Assembly: GCA_024741835.1 (NCBI GenBank)
Contig: JAENRP010000034.1
Coordinates: 1-54,099, forward strand
Direction: 5' to 3'
From: Diplocarpon mali
Lineage: Eukaryota; Ascomycota; Leotiomycetes; Helotiales; Drepanopezizaceae
Length of the DNA stretch: 54,099 bases
In this document: piece after piece, positions 35,309-45,432 of the stretch
Layout: each line of letters starts with the position of its first letter
How positions within the stretch are numbered: the stretch's first letter is position 1
Translations under genes and position numbers: made by a program
Notes under the pieces: model-generated
Told to the model about the DNA's origin: nothing
The model's input: the letters and a program-made list of their open reading frames with translations, nothing else
Databases searched by the model: none

Positions 35309-36970
35309 CAATTTTTATAATATTACCTTTAAGATAATATAAAGTCTATCTTTAATTTTAGCTTTAAAGATCACTTTATAGTTATTATTTATAAATTATA
35401 TAAATTGATTATTAAAAACTCTTATATAATTTAATTCTATATAGATCTTGCGGCTAAATAAAAGATTAATATTTAAATTAGGTATAAGGAGAACATTTTA
35501 TAAAAGGAAAGAAATGCTAGTAATATTTATCTCTACTATACCTATTAAGTTTGTATATAACCTTTTACTACTAACCTTAATAAAGCGCCTTTTGATTTTA
35601 ATAAGCAGGCCTTTAAATAGGTAGGATTTATTAATTATATATACTATATAACTAATATTATTATACTAATCGGATTTAAGGATCTTATAAAGATCGGCTT
35701 TTAAAATGTAAGCATCTTTATTATAATTATCGTTTGAATTATTAAAAGTGGATTTAGGTTTAAATAACCTACTATTATTATTAAAGGTATCTACTAAAGT
35801 TTTAGCTAAATAGCCTTTTCCTTTGCCTTTCCTTAGTAGTTGCGGCCTTCGGTAGGATAAGGGCAGTTTGCTTCTTAACTTTTACTTTAATTGCTTTTTA
35901 ATATTAAAGCTAGCAACTATATCGATTAATTGCCTTCTAACTTTACAATTAGTAATATTATAAGTACTATTATAGAAGTAGCATCTCCGATAAGCTTAAG
36001 GGCTCGTCTTACGCTCCTTCCTCTTCTTAAGCTTATCTTTACCCTATAATACAGTATTTGCCGATTTAAAGCGTCCTTTAAGGTCTTACTTAATAGTTCG
36101 AAGGAGGTCGATCTTCTTATAAATCTTAAGGTTAGGTTAAATGAGAAGAGATTATTTCGCAATAGCGAACTTAAGAGGGAGGCTATTGAGTAGGAAACTA
36201 AAAAGCTGAGTTTCTTTAAAAGTTATAGCTATCCTAGGATCTGCGGCTCTTACTCTCCTCCTTACTTTATATAATATAAATTAAGTAAAGTCTATATTTA
36301 TATCTATATCCTTACTATCTTTATCTTTTTTATATTAAAATGAAATGATCTATTATAGTAGATACTAAGTATTAAAGGCAGTTGTCTAAGAGTATTTTAC
36401 CTTTAAAGTATCTTATCTTATCTTCGCATTATTATAAACTTAAATAAAATTTCAATCTTTATCGCTTAAACCTCTATTAATCTTAAGCTTGCATTTAGCT
36501 AAGGCTAGCTTATACTCCTTCTCCTTTTTTATATTTAAAATCTGCCTTTAGGATTCTCGGTTATTATCTACTAAAGCTCTTAAGCTAAGCTTATTTAGTA
36601 TATTTAGCAAATCCTTAGCAGTTGTATTAGCTATTAAAGTAGAAGTAGACAAATTAGTAGAAGGAGTATAAGAGGCTATTCTTACGTATTTAATAAGTGT
36701 CTTTTGAATCGCTATTTCAATGCCTTTGCTCTTAAAGTAAAGCTCTAAATCGTCGAACTATTATTGCCAGTTCTTTTAAAAGAGTTAAAGGTCTTTAGGT
36801 CTAGTATTTCGGTCGGAATCGGAAGCTATTGCCGTTTCGAATAGAATTACATTTAAAAATCAAATAAATTAAATGGTTAAGGGCACTCCTCCTATTGAAA
36901 AGTCGAAATGATTAAATAGCGGGTGTTATAGAAGTATTAAATAGGGAGGAAGTCCTCTTATCGAAAAGGG

Positions 36971-36997
36971 TTTTTTTTTTTTTTTTTTTTTTTAAAN
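36971..36997. other. Poly-T run followed by an undetermined base
   Basis: There are 23 T at 36,971-36,993, then AAA and N at 36,997. Copies 2 and 4 of the same element have only about five T or A here. It is either a homopolymer expansion or a local assembly problem. Confidence 0.8.
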
Positions 36998-37258
36998 AAA
37001 CTATAACGCAAGGAATCATACCTCTTACGAAATACAGTAAAGCAAGGAATTATACCTCTTGCAATACCAAAGGGGTTGTAGAGCAAGGAATTACACCTCT
37101 TACAATACGGGTTAGCTAAATAGGGAATCACACCTCTTATTCGCCGATTGCTCGCCTCTTACTATAAGTCTCGTTCAACTTCCTACTAATAGTTGCAGCG
37201 CAAGTGCTTTTTAAGAGAAGTTAATAATTTATTATCGGTCTATCTAAGGCTTATAACC

Positions 37259-37453
37259 TATTAAGCTTAAGTAAGTCGGCGCAGTAGGTATAAGAAACTT
37301 CTAAAGGTTAATAGTCGATATATTAGTAAGAGTTAAGGAAGGAAGGTTACCCCTTTCTTACCTATAGCTATATATGTATCAATATCCTACTGATTAAGCA
37401 GTAGGGTCATATAACAATATATCGGAGTGATAGCTGTATCACCCATCTCAACA
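37259..37453 (-). repeat. Family A 5' LTR of copy 3
   Basis: Ends CACCCATCTCAACA, the least mutated LTR terminus in the window, giving TGTTGAGATGGGTG as the original start. Followed inwards (minus strand) by GGTTATAAGCCTTAG. Confidence 0.92.
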
Positions 37454-40236
37454 CTTTTTAATAATCTTTGCTCTTACTCTCTTAAAAGCTCTATTTGATT
37501 TATAAGTATAAGATAGAATGACTTTTACCTTTATACCTTTAGCTTTATACTACTCTTTATATTTCGATGCTCTTTATAAAAGGAATACTAAGGTATTATT
37601 ATCGCTCTTTAGAATATATAAGGAGAGGCTATAATAGCGCTTTACCTATGCTTTAAAAGATTAAAAAGCTTTTAAAACTAATATTAAGGACTTATAAAGT
37701 AAAGTATATTTAAATAACTTCTTATTAAATTTATCCTTAATTAGAAGAAGCTAGCTTTTTAAGGAGAGGTTTGACGTACTATAGTCAAATAGGTCCTAAG
37801 AGCACTTAAAGAACGGTCTTAAAGCCTTAAAATCTAACTCTCTCTTAAAAGGCTTTTGCTTAGCTTTTGCTTAAGTGCAAGCTTTATAATTGATTTATAG
37901 CTTCCCTTTGATTTTTACCCCCTTTATATTTAATATAAGCTTCTTAAGCGCCTTAGCTCTTAAATAGCCTGATTAAAGGTGCTAAATATTTGCCGAATTG
38001 TTCCTAGCTTTTAGGAATATGCTGCTCCTTAGGGGTTTATATTAGCTTTGCAAACGCTATTATAAAGTAGGAAAAGCTAAGCAGGTTGGTTAAGTATAGT
38101 ATAGCGAATTAGGAGCGTTATAAAAGTTGATAGGCTTATATTTAAATACTATAATATTCGACCTATGCTCTAGCTACTTTATAACTATATTATTATCTAC
38201 TATACCCCTTTAAAGCGTTGCGTCTAAGCCTATATACTATACCTTAGCCTTCTTTAAAAGAGGCTTTAAGATAATATTAATATTAAACCCATCTATAAGT
38301 GCTATATTCCTAAGCTCTAAGTCTCTTCTATTAGTAAGAACCCCTTTTATTAGATGTATACCCCTCCCCTTTATTAGTAGACTCGAGCTTCTTGCCTTTA
38401 TATAGTCCTAGGGATATGCGATTTTCAATAATCTAGGAATTAAAAGCTCCTCTCGATTAATAAGGTGCGTCGTAGCGCAGTTATTAAGTAGGGTTATATT
38501 TAAGAGAGCGTAAGGAGCTTTAAAAGTAGAGTATATTCCTAGAGTAAAGTCTTTAAAGAGAGCTGGATTTAAAAGAGCGGCGATGATCTTGGATTTGCCG
38601 CTTCTTAAAGCTTCGGCAGATGTTCTTTCCTTAAATTGATCTATAGGAGCTTATTCAATATAAGAGAGCTTAGCTTAAAGCTTTCTCTATTCTGAGGAAG
38701 CAAGGTTTTCATACATTCTTTTGACCTTATTATAGCTAAGGAGGTTTTGAAGCGTACTTTCCTTAGCACTAGTTAAGGCGTATTTCAGCCTATTATACTC
38801 CTTTAGGTTCTAGAAGTGATTTTTAACCTAAGGGCAAAGGCACTTTTTAACGCTCCCTTTAAGAGTCTTCTTCGCCTTGCCTTTACTTAGTACTCTTAGA
38901 TTAGTATAATTGCTTACTCCTTTAAGCGAGGCGTATACTTTAAGGGTTGCCTTTAATAAGGAACTTGCGAGGCTTTACTCTATTAAGCTTAAGAACTAAT
39001 TAATATAGTGGACTATATCTTTTCTATACTTTAGACTTAGCTTATTATCTTTAATAAGCTTTGCCTAGGTCTGCTAGGACTAAGTAGGAGCCTAGCGGTA
39101 AACTAATTATAGAAACTTTATAATTGTAAGGGAGCCTTAAACCTCTGGGATTCTATATATTTATACTTCTTAATAGATCTTCTTAAAGCTAGCAAGCCAG
39201 GTCTTTAGTTCTACTTTGCTGCTCTTTATTTTAAAGAGCTTATTATTATAATCTTCCCGAATTGACTCTATTATACTAACCTCAAAGGGGGCTAGTTCCT
39301 TGCGCAGGTGCTCTACAATCTATTAAATTAATAGTTTCCCCGCTTCCTTGCAATTATATTATACTGCTTAAAGTAATATAAGGTATACTATCTTAGTAAT
39401 CCAATGGTATAACTGAGTATAAGAGCTTTTGTTCCTTTTCTATATTTCTATTATAAGATTGTATTGCATTACTGCTATTTTGTACTCTAGCTCTACGTCT
39501 TTAGCTATTATCTTTGCAGGTAGTGGTAGAGCTAGCGTTTATTGATCGGTAGCTTCTTACTATTGGTATAACTTGTAGTAGCTTTGCAATACTCTTTAGT
39601 CCTATCCTTTTATAATTTTTTTAAGCTATAGCGGTTCTATTTTTAGATCTAGTAGATATAGAGCTTCGTTCTTATAAAGCGGAGCTTGATTTCCCGTCTC
39701 TATAGTATATAGTTTAAGGTTATTAACCTATCTTAGCTTCTTTATATGCTTTTAAAGCTATAGAAATTCGGCTTAAAACTCTAGCTTAGCGTATTAAATG
39801 CGCTATGACTTCCTATCCTAGAGTATAACTCTATTAGAGCTAAGCTTTTGAGCTTCTTTTTACTAGTATTCGCTTATATTGACTGGGATGGTAGGGAGTA
39901 TAGTATTGGTTGGCTAGGAGCGTTGGAACGTCGAGTTAGGTTGTATAATGCGTATAGGCAAGGGAGAATAGATGAAAAATAGTAGTGAAACCTCTTTAAG
40001 AAGCCTTTAAATATAGTGGATTTTTAATCGTTTGCTCTTAAGAGTTGCGAATGGTACTGATAACTGTTGTGCTGTATTTAGAGGTAGATTCTCAATAGTG
40101 GCAGAAGCTTGTAAAATTCTACTCTAACTGTATATCTGAGCTCCCTTTATAGAAGTGCTCCGTGGCCACTTCAGGGGTACATTACATAAGCCAGTCCTCA
40201 GATGCCTTAGTGCCTGAGGCTCCTTATGGCGCAACA
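37454..40236 (-). mobile_element. Copia family C, 5' half with LTR
   Basis: The right end is a 172-bp LTR (40,065-40,236) and the rest codes on the minus strand. Near 37,990-37,860 it reads RAKALKKLILNIKGVKIKG, then KACT and AKAKQKP. This is the pre-integrase zinc region, recognisably related to family B (GVKIKG in both). The integrase core, RT and 3' LTR are missing, being cut where family A copy 3 begins. RIP is moderate in the coding part. TATAT next to its right end (40,237-40,241) starts the remainder of family A copy 4. Confidence 0.75.
40065..40236 (-). repeat. Family C LTR (172 bp), nearly free of RIP
   Basis: Begins TGTTGTGCTGTATTTAGAGG and ends TTATGGCGCAACA, so perfect TGTTG/CAACA ends remain. 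Its base composition is close to that of the gene region, unlike everything around it. Inwards (minus strand) it is followed by GTTATCAGTACC. Confidence 0.8.
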
Positions 40237-41005
40237 TATATTAAATAAGATAGGAACTGTATTAATCTTTAAGTAGATAATATAAAGGCAATTGTACTTA
40301 TAAAGAATCTATACTTATATAAGCGATCGAAATATATTAATATTACCTACCACTTTATCTACGACTTTATTATAAAGAATAAGTTATTAATCACTTATAT
40401 CTTAACTAATCGAATAGTAGTAGATGGATTTACAAAGCTATTAAAGATAGTTGCAAAGTTTAAAGCATTTAAAGATATACTAGGATTATAGAAGATAGTA
40501 AGGGCTTAATAGGCTTAAGGACGACTCTTAAGCCTACCTTACGAGTTAGGTTATATAGTCTTATAAAGGAAAGTTTTTAAATCGACTCCTAGGCCTAGAC
40601 TGTAAATTAAGTCATATAGTCTTATAAAAGAACGCTTTTAGGAAATTTGACTCCCGGTCCTGCCCTATAAGTAGGATTAATAATTTTAATAGAGGTTACT
40701 ATTAATTGATTATTTTTAATTTAAAGAGATACTTAAAAGTTAGATTAGTATAAAAGGATAGTTATTATTTTCCTAACTATAGGTCAATTAAAGTAAGGTC
40801 TAAATAAAGGTATTAAGATAAGTGATATAGCTATCACTTTAATATATTATTATATAATCCTATTGCTTAATTAGTAGGATATTAATACGTATATAGCTAT
40901 AGGGAAGAAAGGGGTAACCTTCCTTCCTTAACTCTTACTAATATATCGACCATCGACCTTTAGAAGCCTCCTTTACCTACTGCGCCGACTTACTTAAGCT
41001 CAATA
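40237..41005 (+). mobile_element. Copia family A copy 4, 3' part (pol end and 3' LTR)
   Basis: From ATATTAAATAAGATAGGAAC it matches copy 1 from about 3,320 onward: the RNase H end, the three 23-bp palindromes (40,524, 40,585, 40,650) and the LTR at 40,811-41,005. Relative to copies 1 and 3, about 3.3 kb of internal sequence between 31,329 and 40,237 is lost. The target duplication ATAAT is at 41,006-41,010. Confidence 0.88.
40811..41005 (+). repeat. Family A 3' LTR of copy 4
   Basis: 195 bp, from TATTAAGATAAGTGATATAG to TACTTAAGCTCAATA. It pairs with 29,386-29,580. Confidence 0.92.
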
Positions 41006-41010
41006 ATAAT

Positions 41011-42050
41011 TGCGTATATATCAACCGCGCCTCTCGGATTCTTATCATTACCTATATCAACGACTTCCTTGTAGTAGCAAAGAAGGGTAATATATATAAC
41101 AAGTTCAAAAGAGATCTTCGCAACCTTTTCGAGATTATAGGTAGCGAACCGGCTAACTACTTCTTAAGAGTACGTATAGTTAAAGATCGATAAAATAGAA
41201 CGATCTCGCTTTATTAAGACGCCTATATTAATAAGGTTCTTAAACGTTTTTATATAACTAATTGCAAGAGTATACCAACGCCTTTTGCTAATAGCTATAA
41301 AGTTCATATAGTCAAATTTGAAGGCTAAGCCACTCTATAGGAAGTAAAGCTATACTAAGAGATCTGCGGTTTATTACAGTACCTTGCGCACTATACGCAT
41401 TAGGATATACTATACTATTGCTCTATTCTTAGCAAATTCCTTATTAACCCTTTGCTATAATATATAGCAGCTTTAAAATGAGTTTTATAATACTTATAAG
41501 GAACGCGATTCTATTATACTACCTTTAAAAGTAAAAGAACTGACCTAGAGCTTTAGAAATTGTATAGCTACTGCGATTCTAACTAAGCAGGTAATAGAGG
41601 AAGTAGAGCCTCTTATTCTAGGGCCGTCTTCTTCTTTAATAATAGCGTAATTACCGCCTCCTTTAAGCGATAAACTATTATTGCTCTCTTATCTATAGAA
41701 GCAGAGTATATCGCTATATGCAAATTCGTATAAAAAGCCTCTTAAATACGCTAGGTACTTAAGGAAATAGGCTACGCTAGTAATAACGCTACTAAAGTCG
41801 AGATGATCTGCGACAACTAAGGAGCCCTTTATCTTACCGAAAACCCCGAATATCACTAGAGAACGAAGTATATTAATATCAAGTTCTATTATATTCGGTA
41901 AGAGCTTTAGAAAGGCCATTTGGACCTCTAATATATAAATACTAAAGACAACGCCGCTAATAGACTTACTAAGAGCTTAAATAGCTCAAACTACGCCGCC
42001 TTTATCAAATTGCTAAATATAAAGGTTCTGCACCTCGATTAAAGGGTGAT
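41011..42050 (+). pseudogene. Copia E pol, right fragment (RT and RNase H)
   Basis: The plus strand reads CVYINRASRILIITYINDFL near 41,012-41,070 (catalytic box with the first Asp as Asn). It continues EPANYFLRVRIVKDR, then NRTISLYQ-like and YINKVLKRFYITNCKSIPTPF. RNase H follows near 41,570 (YSYCDSN, then a stop where Gln/Trp is expected, AGNRGSRASYSRAVFFFNNS), and the end near 41,935-42,000 reads NTKDNAADRLTKSLNSSNY. Stops are again mostly TAA/TAG, but the frame is better preserved and less AT-rich than family A. The 5' half of the element was not found beyond 29,300-29,385. Confidence 0.85.
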
Positions 42051-42109
42051 TTTTTTTTTGCACTTCTATTAAAGGGTGATTTTTTTACTCCTGGGCCGGG
42101 CCCGCGAGT
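42031..42109 (+). repeat. Short tandem duplication and a GC-rich copy of the 23-bp palindrome
   Basis: TTAAAGGGTGATTTTTTT with its preceding GCACTTC or GCACCTCGA occurs twice in tandem (about 42,031-42,086). Directly after, 42,087-42,109 reads ACTCCTGGGCCGGGCCCGCGAGT. This is the least mutated copy of the palindrome, with ACTC/GAGT ends and a GGGCC/GGCCC core. It probably shows the unit before RIP. Confidence 0.75.
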
Positions 42110-43935
42110 TGATTTTGACTTACTAAGGGGTGGATTTCGCGCTAGCGAACTCTACTCTATTTCCTATATCTGCAGGTTGATTTTTCATACGAAACTATAA
42201 ATTATAACAAAAGTTATAATATCATATATATTGCTAGCGAGTACTTTTAAAGGTCTCTCTAAAGGGGTGTATTGCAGGTATGCCTGTTATATGTTTATTA
42301 TATAATCTATCATATAATACATTATATATATAATATATTATATAACTTGCCATATGACTTAGTGGCAGCCCTTATTAAATAGCTCGTAGTTAGAGAGCTC
42401 TTATGAATCAAGATACCCAATATCGTCGTTTGCACCTCATACTTCTTCGTGCCCTCTTCTAGTTTACTATCAAGTTTACTATCAGAGAACCTCCTTGCTA
42501 TATTATATAAAATTATCGAAATATATCCTTTTTTTCTTTTTCTCCATTTCCTTTTCCTCTTCCTTATATACTATAGCTTGCCTTTTTCTCCTTTGTATTT
42601 TTTTTAGTAAGCCTTTTGTTCAGTCATAAGTAAATATTTGAAAAATCCTAGAGTACGAAAGTAAAGGTCAAAAGTCAAGGGTATTTATAAAAGATGTAAT
42701 CTAGTAGAAAGGAATGTTTTTCATTTTAACATTCGCAAAAGTTCTAGCTTTATTCGACTGAATGTTTGACTATTTTATAATCGAAAGTACTTAATCTCGG
42801 CTTTGCAGACTCTCAAATAGTCTGTGGGTTCATAGGAGATACCGCGTATAGGTGTTTAGTCGTCGTCTCCCTAAGTATTTGCTTAGTATGCTCTATAGTA
42901 TAACTACATTATATATAGTATAAAACAATGTATCAAAGCCTTCAAAAACCTTCCATATTAAAGGACTCCTATCAGTTTAGATCCAAGTACATTGATCTAG
43001 CTATTATTAAATGATATAATTCTTACTATTACTACCTAGTTGTACTGGTTTTTTTGAGGTATTATTTTAGTTCTAAAGTATGTAGTATAAGCGAAAATTA
43101 CTACAGTTAGATTGGCTATAAACAGAAACTGGTGAAAAAAAATCTGAAGTTTAATTTTCAATCTTTTACACTAATAAGAGACCCTAATTCCCTGTTTAAG
43201 AGCCTGACCTATACCCTTATTAAAAGTTTTTTCCTCTTAGTGTTAGGCGACTATATTCTCAAAGAAGTGCTAAGATAGACAGAGTTGCCTTAGGCTCTCG
43301 ATCTTAGGATAAGCCTTGCTTGCTAATGCATCTATTTATTAAATTATATCAAGCATCTTCTTTATAGGCGGCACCTCTTATTCGTAATTCTATTTATCGA
43401 CTTGAGATTCCGGAGAAAGTCTTCGAAGCTGCAAGGCTTTGAAACAGATACTTTTCCCCCTTTGCTTTTCCTTATATATCATAACCTGCTCTATTCCCTC
43501 TTATATTTATTATTAAGCCCTTTCTCTTGTTGTAGATATATTTTTAAATCATCCTAGAGAAGATTACTAAACTTGGAAAGTAAAGGGTGTTTCTCAAAAA
43601 GATTCGTAAAAGATCGAATTAAAAGCTTTCGAAAACTTCTAGCTCTATTTGACTAAGGGTTGTACATTTCGCAGTTAGGACTGTATCAGCGCTGCAGACT
43701 CTATCCAAAGAATCTAAGGAATCTGCAGTTCTTCAAAATAGATACTATATATAGGTATTAAGTCGTCGTCTCCAGTAGACACCCCTTACATTACTAGCAT
43801 TATTGTTATATAGAAATGTGATACTTTTACTATTGCTAATGAATGATACATCTACCACTACTGCTACTATTACTGCAACTAAGTACAGATTTCTAATCAA
43901 TTCTGTAGATCATAATGATAGTTCTACTTCGTACT
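42110..43935. other. Intergenic transition zone with a diverged duplication of about 450 bp
   Basis: No gene is recognised. Positions about 42,425-42,880 and 43,365-43,790 are similar along their length. Both have a pyrimidine-rich stretch with a CCTTATATA-like core, then CCTAGAG, AAAGTAAAGG, CTTCTAGCT or GTTCTAGCT, a TGCAGACTCT block, and GTCGTCGTCTCC at the end. Between them is AT-rich sequence with no signal. These may be two diverged copies of a non-autonomous repeat or LTR. Confidence 0.5.
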
Positions 43936-44537
43936 ATGGGTAAATAATGTACAATTCTAGGCCGTGCACACTAGATACTTGGCAATGCTGCTTTTACAAT
44001 TTCCTTAATATTTTGTATGGCCTCCTCCTGCTGCGATCACAGCTTTATATCTCTCTAGCATTTCCCTAATTAATTCTCTAATCCTTTTAATTGTTATCGA
44101 TTCCCACGCTTCTTTTACAGCTTTATATAGTCTCTTATGGGATCGATACTCATTCGTTACAAGAGGTCTGTTTTATAAGTGTCTTTGGAGTTGGTATACT
44201 AAATAAAGAATCCATATTGAAAGCGTTGATTTTCAATGCAAAAAGCGGCAAATCGTTATAGATAAATCATTAGCTGTACCCCCTGTATATGAGCCCTATT
44301 AATGGAAACCGGTAGAATTACTTAGTATCATGGGTAAATAATGTACAATTCTAGGCCGTGCACACTAGATACTTGGCGAATTATTATAGATAAATCATTG
44401 GCTGTACCCCCTGTATATGAGCCCTGTTAATGGAAACCGGTAGAATTACGCACAGACAGCACTTGTACATTATTTCAGGCATGTACTAAGTACGCACAGA
44501 TAGCACTTGTACATTATTTCGGGCATGTACCAAGTAT
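43936..44537 (-). mobile_element. Tc1/mariner-type transposon remnant with terminal-repeat-like ends
   Basis: A transposase C-terminus (44,005-44,183, minus) lies near sequences resembling terminal inverted repeats. On the left is GTACTATGGGTAAATAATGTACAA, and on the right the inverted GTACATGCCCGAAATAATGTACAA, sharing AAATAATGTACAA. The remnant is internally duplicated. A 48-bp segment occurs identically at 43,936-43,983 and 44,330-44,377. About 68 bp at 44,254-44,321 recur at 44,381-44,449, and a 44-bp unit is in tandem at 44,447-44,490 and 44,491-44,534. Confidence 0.65.
44005..44183 (-). pseudogene. Tc1/mariner transposase C-terminal fragment
   Basis: The minus strand reads RPLVTNEYRSHKRLYKAVKE, AWESITIKRIRELIREML and ERYKAVIAAGGGHTKY, then TAA at 44,005-44,007. 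The pattern of a Trp followed by Ile, LI-x-(S/E)M, an aliphatic-rich AVI-A-GG and HTKY at the very end is the usual C-terminus of fungal Tc1-like transposases. The catalytic domain with its three acidic residues is absent. The fragment is not RIP-damaged to the extent of the elements to the left. Confidence 0.75.
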
Positions 44538-45432
44538 CTTATTGACTTGCACAAGTATAAGAATAAGGTTAAGGTTTAATTGAAGAAGAGGGTAGTGGAG
44601 GCTTGGGACCTTGCGAAATATGGGGCCCCGATCAGGAAAAGTACAAATGCAGACAGCCTAGACCCACTTCTACAAAGTTGAGTTCAACTGGAAAAAAAGC
44701 CGATTAGGGGGCTGAATAGTGTTTTTTCTCAACTAGATTAGCTACTCTCTATTTCCAATTTGCTACTAAATGCTGGAACTTGATTTAATCACTAATTACA
44801 CCTCCTAATCATAAAAGAAAGGTGCTAGACGCACCTTGACTACAGACCCTGCAAGGGCCCTTATGTAATCTCAGACAGGGTCCCTGTATAGACCCACTCT
44901 ACCGGTATGGCTAGGCCACATAGAGTAACCATTGACTGACAAAGTACTATGTAGTACTTGATGGCCATAAGGGTTAGAAACTACAGTTGTGTGTATTCAA
45001 GGTACTATGCTATGTAGAGTTAGGAGATCAGCATAGGAATAGCAGTGACCCAATGACATAACCAGTTAGTGAGCTATATGAAACAAGACGGCTATACCAC
45101 TCTTTATTTCTAACAAGGAGGATCTCAAAGCATCTCTATCCAAGGAGAGTTCAATTGCCCCCTCTATCATCCATAATAAGCAGTCTATGCATACTTGTCC
45201 TGAGTATAAAATCTCTATAAAGTTTCGACTATATCAGTCGTAACATGCCACAATCCGCACATTGTCTTTTTTCTTCTTACGCCTCTGGACAGGTAACCTC
45301 AGTACTTCTTTACCGACGGTTGGCGAGTCTCTTGGCAGGGGTGATCGAGCATCCGATGAGAAAGCCAGTGTCTAGTGCCAAGTCCCCAGTTCAGCCCTCG
45401 CTCTACTAGTGTATATCGTACCTCCTTTTGCT
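44538..45432. other. Intergenic region upstream of the fucosyltransferase-like gene
   Basis: No gene recognised. Base composition rises to that of the gene compartment. A short plus-strand segment near 44,580-44,660 (KKRVVEAWDLAKYGAP) faintly resembles another Tc1-type transposase end. 44,810-45,110 has no coding signal. The last 200 bases must hold the promoter of the next gene, but I can assign no element. Confidence 0.5.

Larger units (their letters stand above)
31330..37453 (-). mobile_element. Copia family A copy 3, full length (6.1 kb), RIP-degraded
   Basis: This is the only copy with both LTRs adjacent to its internal region: 31,330-31,524 (3') and 37,259-37,453 (5'), both 195 bp. On the minus strand the order is primer-binding-like site, leader repeats, gag (about 36,800-35,680), palindromic array (35,308-34,926), pol (34,920-31,830), palindrome triplet and 3' LTR. 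Its left neighbour is copy 4 and its right neighbour is family C. The bases beside the two ends (TCCTT at 31,325-31,329, CTTTT at 37,454-37,458) are not an exact target duplication. A 23-T run with an undetermined base (36,971-36,997) lies in the leader. Confidence 0.92.

Noticed and set aside
1..42000. Extreme AT content suggested mitochondrial DNA.
   Set aside because: The content is LTR retrotransposons with stops of RIP type and there are no mitochondrial genes. It joins nuclear genes with spliceosomal introns.
45409..45432. Upstream start for the fucosyltransferase-like protein.
   Set aside because: The codon is GTG. The ATG at 45,433 directly precedes the short basic N-terminus and signal anchor.
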